From assembly GCA_039105265.1 (NCBI GenBank), contig JAPFFF010000023.1, positions 1,426,001 to 1,490,000 of the forward strand: a DNA stretch of 64,000 nt, read 5' to 3'. Shown here one piece after another: positions 1-8,578 of the stretch; the stretch's first letter is position 1; each line of letters begins with the position of its first letter. A program made the position numbers and the translations under genes. This DNA is from Tritrichomonas musculus. Lineage: Eukaryota; Parabasalia; Tritrichomonadida; Tritrichomonadidae. Below the pieces are notes generated by a model. The model did no database searches and was not told the DNA's origin. It saw nothing but the letters and a program-made list of their open reading frames with translations.

Positions 1-1131
1 ATTGTCCCAGTTCTTAGTTTCCATCAATGCAGTGGAAACATCGGCGATACAGTTCACATTCCAATTCCAAGATTTGTATTTGAACATGAAAACAAGCCGT
101 ATTTTGTTGACAAATTCAATCAAATCAACAACGAATACATCTCATTCTCATACGACAATGTCAAGCTTGGTGAGCGAACACCGCTCGAGATGTATGAAGA
201 CTTCATGGAAAATTTCAAGAATCACTTTGAAAAATACATTGAAAGCAAAGCAATTGCAAAGATCGAAGTTGGTCTTGGTCCATGTGGAGAACTTCGCTAT
301 CCATCATACCTCTTGTCAAGGTGGGAATACCCCGCAAGTGGCTCGTTCCAGTGCTACGATGAAGAATTTCAAAGAATGTTCGAAGAAGACGCAAAATCAG
401 CTGGACATCCAGAATGGACATCTCCACCGGAAGACACTGGAGACAGCTACAATGAATTCCCAGGGGGACCGACATTCTGGACAAGCGGATACAAGAGTGA
501 ATATGGCAAATTCTTCTTAAACTGGTATTCAACGAAGCTGATTGAACATGGAAGAAATGTTCTTGGAATCGCTCGCAAGACATTCACCAAGACACGATTG
601 TCGGGCAAAATCTCAGGAATTCATTGGCAGTACTTACACAACAGCCGATGTGCAGAAGCAACAGCAGGATACTACAACACAAACGGTGAAGAAGGATACT
701 CGAAGATTGCAAAGATGTTCAAAGAGAATGACATCGATTTTTGCTTCACATGTCTCGAAATGAGTGGACAAGACAAAGAATCAGCATCAGATCCAGAAAG
801 ACTTGTTTATGAGGTCTTCCAGAGTGCTTTGAAGCATGGCCTCAACTTCGAAGGAGAAAATGCAATTGAACGTTATGATTGGGATGCTTATAAACAAGTG
901 TTGAAATGGGCATCAAAAGGATTAAATGAATTCACATTCCTTCGCATGACAGAGCAACTGATGAACGATGAGAAAACTTGGTTGGACTTCGTAAAATTCA
1001 CACGAATGATGCACAATTGTGACTATGAAAACTCAGATGATGAGAGCAACCAAAGCATTGATAGCAAAGAAAACACTGAATATGAAGAATACGAAGAAGA
1101 AGATTATAATGAATTGATCTTGTTATATTAA
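1..1131 (+). CDS. Beta-amylase (GH14), 5' end outside the window
   Basis: Hydrolyses alpha-1,4-glucans from the non-reducing end to beta-maltose, so it probably feeds on starch or glycogen. The reading frame is open from base 1; an ATG at 190 is internal. The first residues contain FHQCSGNIGD, the GH14 substrate-loop signature (plant FHQCGGNVGD). GLGPCGELRYPSY carries the catalytic acid Glu at codon 289-291, and FTCLEM carries the catalytic base Glu at 757-759. GIHWQY...AEATAGYYN, between them, is also typical of the family. About 376 residues are present; plant enzymes are near 500, so roughly 100 N-terminal residues are missing to the left. The C-terminus is an acidic Glu/Tyr-rich tail not typical of GH14. 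No lesion is seen, so it is probably functional. Codon choice is more GC-rich than in the neighbouring spacers. Confidence 0.93.
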   Translation: MVPVLSFHQCSGNIGDTVHIPIPRFVFEHENKPYFVDKFNQINNEYISFSYDNVKLGERTPLEMYEDFMENFKNHFEKYIESKAIAKIEVGLGPCGELRYPSYLLSRWEYPASGSFQCYDEEFQRMFEEDAKSAGHPEWTSPPEDTGDSYNEFPGGPTFWTSGYKSEYGKFFLNWYSTKLIEHGRNVLGIARKTFTKTRLSGKISGIHWQYLHNSRCAEATAGYYNTNGEEGYSKIAKMFKENDIDFCFTCLEMSGQDKESASDPERLVYEVFQSALKHGLNFEGENAIERYDWDAYKQVLKWASKGLNEFTFLRMTEQLMNDEKTWLDFVKFTRMMHNCDYENSDDESNQSIDSKENTEYEEYEEEDYNELILLY

Positions 1132-1448
1132 TTATATTATATTAGATATATTAAACATGTATATTTGCTCTATAATTTTTTTTTCTACTGGTATTGTATA
1201 TATTTTATCTTAAACAATACAAAATTGCTTGTGCTATCATTTAAGCATTGCTTTTCGTTCATTTACAAAAACAATTTTCATGATTTTTTTTTTCGATTAT
1301 CAACAACTTCAAATTCAAGTTCATCGAAAATGTCGGTATCATTTATAGCAAATGAATCCATTATTATTAAAAATATCATTGAAAAATAACACTTGAATCT
1401 TCGAGCGAGGGAGTCGACGGTGAAGTGATGAGAAACCGATACAGATAG

Positions 1449-1987
1449 CAACCGATAGAAAATTGGGGCTCTCTTTTTGAATACACAGGAAATAACGAAT
1501 TCAGAGGAATTTTCAGTCACCTCACTTGGCAGGTCCAGATTGGAGACATGGTTGGCGTCACCTCCTCCTCTGTGTATAGTAGTAGTGCATGCCACCACCC
1601 AGGCAACGTTCTGCGATACGGCGATACAAGCAAAATTTTCTATTCAAAAAATATGGCAGGAAGCTTGATTTGCTTTGAGTTCAAAGATCGCCGAGTAATT
1701 CCATCTCACTACACGCTCAAGTCTGTTAACTGGGGCGTGAACCACTACAATCCGAGGAGCTGGGTTGTTGAAGGCAGGACAGAAGGCGGCGAGTTTGAGA
1801 CAATCGATGAAGAGTCAGACTGCGTATTTTTAATGGAGTCAGCCTTGTCCATACATTCGCACTGAGCCGTCCAAGCTCAAAAGAATTCAAATGCATCAGA
1901 ATGCGCTTGACATGACCAAACTGGGCTAATGCTAATTATTTAGTATTCGACTCATTTGAAATTTATGGAAGATTGATCGAAAATTAA
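1449..1987 (+). pseudogene. Broken F5/8 type C-like (discoidin-like) domain gene fragment
   Basis: The first frame (from 1449) reads FEYTGNNEFRGIF, then VTSSS, FYSKN, GSLICFEFKDRRVIPSHYTLKS and PRSWVVEG. This is the pattern of the F5/8C-like domain that trichomonads place behind BTB/BACK modules. Around 1826-1833, at a T run, the match moves to another frame and continues as HTFALSRPSSKEFKCIRMRLT. It then hits TGA at 1913-1915 and resumes as PNWANANYLVFDSFEIYG up to a normal TAA at 1985-1987. One indel plus one nonsense codon make it a pseudogene. The BTB/BACK part is missing; 1300-1440 may hold unrecognisable remains. The family assignment rests on remembered motif order. Confidence 0.72.
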
Positions 1988-2515
1988 TAAAATTAATTTT
2001 TCAGATTCTTTTTGGGTATGATAAAACAATTCTTATTGTATTATTTTCCTTAAATATCTTTTTATACTTTTCACCCAGTATTGAGTCACATATATATTTA
2101 ATCATATAATAAATATAAAATCCAAAAAAATGCTTTTAAAAAAAGAATATTATGTGGATTGTCACTAAAAAATAATTATTCATATTTTCGATATATCAGA
2201 ATATTTGAATTAAATGACTCTAATTATATGATCAACATTGATTTATTAGTTTCAGATCAATGCTCTAAAAACAACTTAGAATATTAATACTTATTTTCGA
2301 TTTCTTTTTAATCAGTCACTGACAGATCACAAAAATGAGTATCTAAAAAATTGAAATTGTAACCTCATTTTTCGAAAGGTAAGTTAGTTATAACAAATTT
2401 AAGAGAATATTTTAATTAGTACATTAATTATCTATCAAATAACATAAATATTTTTTGCCATAATTGCATATTTTATAAAATGCATTTCCTCTTTTACTTA
2501 TTATTTAAAAATTAT
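1988..2515. other. AT-rich spacer
   Basis: No open frame, structured repeat or RNA gene is visible between the F5/8C relic and the 3' end of the GTPase relic. Confidence 0.6.
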
Positions 2516-4702
2516 TTAGCTTTGAATGCTTTGAACTACGCCAATAGCAATAATGTGTTCACCATCACGAACAGAAAATTGGCTGAGCTTTGGATAGTTA
2601 TAGTCATCAATTGCCACGGGTATTTCAGTCCTGACAATTACAATTGCAGCATCATTTTTAGAAATATATTCGGGCTTGTCTGCGATTGACTTTCCATGCC
2701 AACGACCAACACGTTGAACGATTTCAACTATTTCGCAAGTAACATGTAAACCATGAAAATCAAAAACAGATGAATAGCCAGCCTTAAACTGTTGCTTTGG
2801 ATTATCAATAACAATCAAATGTGCGGTTAAAATGGAGCAATTATTTGGTGGATCAATTTCTTGATCCCCGATAACATATCCAGCTTTGATGTCATTTATT
2901 GAGATATTCAACTTTAATTTGACCCAATCGCCAGCAATTGCATGACCAACAGAGTATCTATCTTTATGAATAAGATCAACTTTGGTAATGATTCCTGAAG
3001 GAGCAACAGCAATCATCTGGTCTTTTTTAATGAAACCATATTCTACACGTCCAATTGCACGTGTTTCATTGTTTTTTATTTTGATTGTTTTGTGCACAAC
3101 GAAACGAAGTGGAGTTTTTATTCTCCTTTCTGGTTTTTCAAAAGAATCAATCATTTCTAGAAGTGAAGGGCCTTTCCACCATGTCATGTTTAGAGATTTT
3201 GTAATTAAATTATCTCCTTTTAATCCTGAAATTGGAATGAATCTGAAACATTTTTGTTCATATCCAATATTTGTCAATAATTTGGTCATTTCATTCTTGA
3301 TGTAATTGTAACGATCTTCACTGTATCTGACCGTCTCGTCATCCATCTTGTTGATGGCAACGATAATTTGTTTCTTGTTGAATGCAAAAGAAATAATTGC
3401 GTGCTCACGTGTCTGGCCACCTTCTGCGATTCCTCTTTCAAAGTTTTCTGGTGTTGCGTCAACAACAAGAACTGCTGCATCTGAAAAAGCTTCTCCATTG
3501 ATCATTTCTTTGATATATTTTTGATTTCCAGGGGCATTAATAATCCTAATGTTGTCGTTTGGTAAATGAAGTTCTTTATATGAAAGCCATATTGACATCC
3601 CTTTTTCTTTCTCACTCAGTGCAGAATCAAAAATAAATGCATAATCGTTTGAATGTTCAAAGAGTTATTTAAAACTTCTTTCATAGTCTCGATAAATGTG
3701 TCCTGCAGTGGTCGATTTGCCAGATCTATGCTGTCCAATGAAAATGACGCCAATTGTTCTTCTTTTTGGTACTGTAGAGAAAAATGGTTCTACAACACTG
3801 ACTTTTGTTGTAATTTCTGGATTCATAAAAGCATTTGCATCAAAATCTGGAGCATCACATTTTTCATTTGAATCAACTTCAGCCTTTTTCTTTTGTAAGT
3901 AACCTATTTCAGAAAACAATTGTTACATTAATGCTTTTAATTCATCAGTTTTTTGTATTAATTGTGCTTCTTCTGCTTTTAACTCTTCAGTGTCTTTCAT
4001 CAATTGTGCCTTTTCTGTATTTAATTCTTCAGTGTCTTTCATTAATTGTGCCTTTTCTGTATTTAATTCTTCAGTGTCTTTTATTAATTGTGCTTTTTCT
4101 GTATTTAATTCTTCAGTGTCTTTTATTAATTGTGCCTTTTCTGTATTTAATTCTTCAGTGTCTTTCATTAATTGTGCTTTTTCTGTATTTAATTCTTCAG
4201 TGTCTTTTATTAATTGTGCCTTTTCTGTATTTAATTCTTCAGTGTCTTTTATTAATTGTGCCTTTTCTGTATTTAATTCTTCAGTGTCTTTTATTAATTG
4301 TGCCTTTTCTGTATTTAATTCTTCAGTGTCTTTTATTAATTGTGCCTTTTCTGTATTTAATTCTTCAGTGTCTTTTATTAATTGTGCCTTTTCTGTATTT
4401 AATTCTTCAGTGTCTTTTATTAATTGTGCTTTTTCTGTATTTAATTCTTCAGTGTCTTTTATTAATTGTGCTTTTTCTGTATTTAATTCTTCTGTGTCTT
4501 TCATCAATTGTGCTTTTTCTGTATTTAATTCTTCAGTGTCTTTTATTAATTGTGTTTTTTCTGCATTTAACTCTTCTGTGTCTTTCGTTAATTGAGGCTC
4601 TTCTTCCTTCTTTTGATCTAGTTCATCTGGTGGTTGAGTAGCAGTTCCAATTGTTTCTTTTAGCTGGTAGATTTTTTTTTTATTCTGTCTTAATAAGAAG
4701 AA
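2516..4702 (-). pseudogene. EF1A/eRF3-like translational GTPase with repeat N-terminus and two in-frame UAA codons
   Basis: One frame is open from 4702 down to 2516 except for TAA at 3925-3923 and TAA at 3667-3665; the frame does not change across either. Order along the product: about 30 residues of lead-in, 15 coiled-coil units (see repeat), a linker, P-loop GQHRSGKST, switch-II NAPGN (normally DAPGH), GQTREHA, NKMDD, SGLKG, beta-barrel domains II and III, then FSVRDGEHIIAIG. NKMDD and the C-terminal motif favour eRF3/HBS1 over EF1A, but the paralogue is divergent. The first in-frame ATG is at 4504, inside the repeats; no proper start is seen. Family members deliver eRF1 or aminoacyl-tRNA to ribosomes. 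A decaying paralogue is the simplest reading; stop-codon readthrough is possible but unsupported. Confidence 0.7.
3956..4585 (-). repeat. 42-bp coding minisatellite, 15 units of KDTEELNTEKAQLI
   Basis: Fifteen contiguous 42-bp units, read on the minus strand, encode the 14-residue unit KDTEELNTEKAQLI with a few substitutions (final I or M; the outermost units read NAEKTQLI and KAEEAQLI). Two heptads per unit with Leu/Ile spacing predict a regular coiled coil. The frame continues through QKTDELKALM to the first UAA. Near-identity between the inner units points to recent slippage or gene-conversion amplification. Confidence 0.95.
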
Positions 4703-5621
4703 TTAAATACAGTCTTAATAAGAATTCAACTTGATCGTTTTCTTTGGAAATGCTTTCAATGTAACTATTGATTTCTTCTTGATTTACATCATCCAAGAAA
4801 TAGTCATTGCTGGTCAAATTGTTGTATATTTCTTTGAATGTTGGACGCTCGCCAGGATTTCCCGACCAGCATTTTTGCATTAGTTGTCCAAGTGAACTTT
4901 TTATTTGAGGCGTGATGGTGGGGCGGGTTCCTTCAATAATCTTATTATTTAATACAAATGGTGCAATTTCTCCCAATTCATGATAAGGATGGTTTTGTTT
5001 AAGAACTTCGTACATTAAAATTCCAAAAGCATAAACATCTGAACTTTTGCCATATTTTTCGCTTAGAATGATTTCTGGTGACATATATTTTAGTGTTCCG
5101 AGACATATGGAATGTTCTTTTGTATCCACATCTTCAACAAATTTTGATAATCCAAAATCTGTAATAATTGGATGAAAATTGTCATCGATTAAAACATTGC
5201 CTGGCTTTAAATCTCTGTGTATAATGTTATGTTCATGGAGATATTTCATTCCTCTAGCCACTCCTATTAAGATTATTTGAAGATTTGTAACTATTTTGAA
5301 TTTCTTCTTCTTTTCTATTAAATATAATGTCATAAAGAGATTTATTTTTGATATATTTCATTATTATGGTGACATTATGAAGATTTTCGAAATCAATCAT
5401 AGAAAAACCTTCCAATCTAATTATTGTTGGATTATGAGAATATATCATGATAAATACTTCACGGTCAACTGCTTTTTTACAATAACTTTAGCAGCATATC
5501 TTTCTCCGTTTTCTATATGTTCTATTTCATAAACTCTTCCATAAGGACCTCTACTTAGTGTATTATTAATTTTATATTGCTTTATGTCAATTAAATTTCC
5601 TAAAAAGTTGTTTTGGTACAT
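4680..5621 (-). pseudogene. TKL-like Ser/Thr protein kinase, two frameshifts
   Basis: From ATG 5621 the frame gives an N-lobe with LSRGPYGRVYE (glycine loop) and YAAKVI (ATP lysine). Within the stretch AAAAAGCAGTTGACC the match shifts to a second frame (REVFIMIYSHNPTIIRLEGFS ... KSLYDII). A second shift in the GAAGAAGAAA run at about 5305-5315 leads to the C-lobe: [48 protein letters not shown] and GERPTFKEI. All catalytic motifs survive, so the kinase was active before the two single-base indels. It resembles the large trichomonad TKL-like expansion. The gene ends 22 bases before the repeat-GTPase frame closes upstream, so the two relics overlap slightly. Confidence 0.85.
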
Positions 5622-5770
5622 TTTTTGATTCTGTCAAAGTTTAAGTTTGACACGATAATTATTTTTTTTATTCTTTCACAAAATTGAATGGTAATTTAAA
5701 AATTGGAAAAAAAAAAAAAAAATTGAGTTTTCAATAAAATTTTAATTCTTTGCAATTATTCACTTTTTGA

Positions 5771-6785
5771 TGGCTATTCCTTCCATTTTCTACTCATTAT
5801 TTAACATTGGCTGCAAATCAAAATAATCCTCAGGCACAAACGCAACTTGGTACTATGTATTTTTTGGGGAAAAAAGTTTCATATGGATTTGATGAAGCAA
5901 TTAATTATCTTTTAATGGCAGCCAAGCAAAATCATGCTGAGGCATTATATTTTCTTACTGTACTTTATTATAATGACAAACATTTACCCAAATATGTCAA
6001 CAAAGCTATTCTTTATGCTACCCTTGCAGCTAAACAAAATGATAAGTTGGCCCAGTTTTTTTTAGGCTTTATCTATCTTAGTGATTACCATGTTCCAAAA
6101 GATGTTAGTAGATCTGTTCATTATCTTACTCTTTCTGTACAACAAAAAAAATGATTTTGCTCAATATATGTTTGGTAAACTTTATATCGATGGAATAGAT
6201 GTATCACGCGACATTCAAAAAGTTATGAATTATTTAACAATGTCAGCAAATCAAAAGAATCCTCGAGCATTATATGCACTTGGAATCATTTATTATTTTA
6301 CACTTTCTGCAAACCAAAATTATGCTGATGCTCAAATAGCGTTAGATCAAATATATATGGGCATAACAAGAGTACAATACTATAATATTAATAAAGCTAT
6401 TCATTATTTTAGGCAGGCGTCAAATAACAATAACAACATAGCACAATATTATCTTGGTTTTATATGTTTAAATGAAGGGCCAACAATTAATGAAGTTAGA
6501 AAAGGAATTTCTTATTTGAAATTATCAGCAAAAAATGGTAATCATGATGCACAAACAATGCTAGGTCATTTTTATATAGAAGGGAAAAATATAGATCGTG
6601 ATGTTAATGAAGCCATTAGATTGTATAAAGAAGCATCATGTTTTAGTATATATGAAGCCAAAAATAATCTTGGCGTCATCTACAAAGAAGGTTATGGAAA
6701 TGTAGAGAAAAATATTTCAAAGAAGGCATTCAAAATGGTGATGATTTTTGTTCAATATTTCAGACACAAAAAAAAAAAAATATAA
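5771..6785 (+). pseudogene. Sel1-repeat protein fragment, frameshifted
   Basis: Sel1-like (TPR-related) units of about 36 residues run from HYLTLAANQNNPQAQTQLGTM onwards: LGFIYL..., FGKLYIDGIDV..., LGHFYIEGKNI..., NNLGVIYKEGYG. No start codon lies in a sensible position, so the 5' end is lost. An A7 run at 6147-6153 shifts the frame (QQKK then NDFAQYMFG). A second shift at about 6710-6720 moves the expected YFKEGIQNGDD to another frame. Such units often follow the kinase domain in trichomonad proteins; here the kinase relic lies next door but faces the other way. Sel1 repeats are protein-binding scaffolds. Confidence 0.85.
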
Positions 6786-7234
6786 TGCAATGAAATAAAA
6801 TGATTTTTTATGATTGAAAGTTTATCTTGATTCTGTCAAATGTCAGAAATTTTGTGAAGAAAATAAAATGAATTGGCCTTTGAATTTACATATGAAAAAA
6901 TGGATCCATTTAAAGTAGAGGCAAATGGATCCATTTAAAGTAGAGGCAAATGGATCCAACCGCTCCTTGAATACAAAGAAAAATTGAACATATGAAAAAG
7001 GTCCACACATGTTTCTCAAAACTGCATGCAGATCAAATGTTGCTAAAGATATCATTGACTTCTTTAATATTCACATGTAAATATAAATAAATATAATTTT
7101 ATTGAAATGAGATTTTAGATATTTAAATTATTTACTTTTAATTTTCAATGAAAATAAGAAAAATTATTATTTTATAAAATAATTATTTACTAATGAGTAT
7201 ATATAATTCCATTTGTTTAAATTTCAATGAAATC
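6786..7234. other. Spacer with a possible short coding relic
   Basis: Besides the 25-bp tandem repeat, a plus-strand frame at about 6995-7078 reads KGPHMFLKTACRSNVAKDII and ends at TAA. This weakly resembles the last unit of an ankyrin repeat protein. The rest is AT-rich spacer. Confidence 0.3.
6901..6958. repeat. 25-bp tandem repeat, 2.3 copies
   Basis: Two exact 25-bp copies (6901-6925 and 6926-6950) plus the first 8 bases of a third. Each starts TGGATCCATTTAAAG. It is not in a recognisable gene. Confidence 0.95.
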
Positions 7235-7429
7235 TTACCATCTATGATGATGGTGGTGCCAGCTTCTATATGCTGGAGGTGGATAGGCATATGGAGGAGG
7301 AGGTGGGGGTGGTGGAGGATATCCATATGGTGGAGGTGGGGGAGGAGGAGGAGGATATCCATATGGTGGAGGGGGAGGTGGGCATCCGTATGGTGGTGGA
7401 GGCGGTGGGGGCGGAGGGTAATAAGTCAT
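7235..7429 (-). CDS. Small Pro/Tyr-rich protein (PPPPYGYPP repeats)
   Basis: A 64-residue frame starting MTYYPPPP, made of about five proline blocks of 6-9 residues separated by YGY, YGC or YAY, and ending in YRSWHHHHHRW. XYPPX-like repeats occur in unrelated cytoplasmic tails and adaptor proteins and can bind SH3/WW-type domains. ATG is the natural start. GC-rich composition in an AT-rich setting supports coding, but 64 residues of low complexity cannot be assigned a function. It could be one exon of a larger gene: the stop context TGG TAA G can be read as a GT donor, but no acceptor is apparent. Confidence 0.45.
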   Translation of the reverse strand: MTYYPPPPPPPPPYGCPPPPPPYGYPPPPPPPPPYGYPPPPPPPPPYAYPPPAYRSWHHHHHRW

Positions 7430-7878
7430 TATTAATAAAAAATGAAATGAAACATTATTAAAACTATCATATCCTAATAGATAAAAAAAATTGAATTATT
7501 ATTTTTTTTTGGACGATACCAATTTTGAATGAAATATTGACCAGATAAATATTCAATTTTTTATCTTCCAATTCAAAAAAAAATGATGTTTCTAATTCAA
7601 AAAAAATACATTTTGCAATGAAATTATTCAAGATGCTTTGCTAAATAAAATCCAGCTTTCTTTTTTGATTTGATTAAAAAACAGCAGGATGAAATTTAAA
7701 AAACAGAAAAAATATTGATTTAGCAAACTTTTTCAAAATTAAGTTTTCCGTCATTATTTCTATCGTGATTATCAATAAAGTTTTTAATATCTTCTTTTTT
7801 CCATTCATTTCCACCAAAAAATCAAAGAAGCTTAACCAATTTGATCTGAATCAAATTTGTCAAACAAAAATAATAAAA
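7430..7878. other. AT-rich spacer
   Basis: Short A and T runs only; no gene, RNA or structured repeat seen. Confidence 0.6.
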
Positions 7879-8485
7879 TCAATAAAAAATTTTGCATGGC
7901 TCAATTACATTGAATTTGCCATTTCTGAGTGATAGGATCGAAACTGCACAATTTGGGAGATCAATTTGCCAGAAATTATCATTTCCAATCCCAAGAATTG
8001 GATTGATAATGCAGTGGTTTAGGCATCCATGACCAACGATAAGAACATTTTGACACTTTTTCTCAAGTGGAATTATTTTTTCATTCAAAAATTCTGTCGC
8101 TCTTTTTTTTGACGTCTTCGAACGATTCTGGACCATCAGTTGGGTTATATTGGCCTGGATTAGAGAAATAATTGTGTATGGGGTGGTTCTCATCGTTGTC
8201 AACTATAGATCTTGGAATTCCTTCATATGATGTTAAGTTGATTTCTTTTTATCGATCGTCTTTTTCAATATCTAAATTTCTATCTCCAATAATAATTTCT
8301 GCTGTGGTATATGCACGAATAAGTGGTGAGCTGAAGGCATAGTCAAATGAAATATCTTTCAATCCTTCAGCTGTTTGTTTTGCTAGGTTAATTCCATTCT
8401 CATTTAATGGACTTTCTGACCATCCTTGTAATTTACGCTCTTTGTTGAAGTCCGTTTGACCATGCCTTACTAAATATATTAGCAT
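7879..8485 (-). pseudogene. Histidine phosphatase (phosphoglycerate mutase-like), broken
   Basis: From ATG 8485 the frame starts MLIYLVRHGQTDFN, with the catalytic RHG histidine, then QGWSESPLNENG and FSSPLIRAYTTAEII, all typical of the GpmB/CobC-like branch. It meets TAA at 8251-8249, exactly in frame; the following codons still match (KEINLTSYEGIP). An A8 run near 8100 then shifts the frame into KRATEFLNEKI and VLIVGHGCLN, which holds the second catalytic histidine, and the gene ends at 7879. Restoring one Leu-like codon and one base would give about 200 residues, normal for the family. Relatives dephosphorylate small sugar phosphates; the substrate is unknown. Confidence 0.88.
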
Positions 8486-8566
8486 TCTCCAAAATTTTTC
8501 CCATTGAAACTGCCTGATACGGTGAAATATTGAAATGAAACGATCAGATATTCAATATGAGTATTT

Positions 8567-8573
8567 TCATATT
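8567..8573 (+). promoter_or_regulatory. Inr-like initiator TCATATT
   Basis: TCATATT lies with its A ten bases before the ATG of the pseudokinase gene. It fits the trichomonad initiator consensus TCAY(T/A), which normally sits within about 20 bases of the start. In such AT-rich DNA a chance match is quite possible. Confidence 0.35.
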
Positions 8574-8578
8574 ATATT

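Noticed and set aside
3956-4585. CRISPR-like array of regular repeats
   Set aside because: Units abut without spacers, stay in frame and encode a coiled coil; the host is eukaryotic.
3835-4641. A plus-strand frame of repeated leucine-rich hydrophobic units (ILQCLLLIVPFLYL) that looks like a multi-pass membrane protein, and a second one of SFINCAFSVFNSSV units
   Set aside because: They are the antisense readings of the 42-bp coiled-coil minisatellite on the minus strand. All three frames stay open because the unit length is a multiple of three.
7193-7461. Plus-strand Trp/Arg- and Val/Glu-rich frames
   Set aside because: They are antisense shadows of the proline-rich minus-strand frame.
2516-8485. 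Reassigned genetic code with UAA read as an amino acid
   Set aside because: Many long intact genes in the window end at UAA and contain no internal UAA; the interrupted genes also carry frameshifts or a UGA, which fits pseudogenes.
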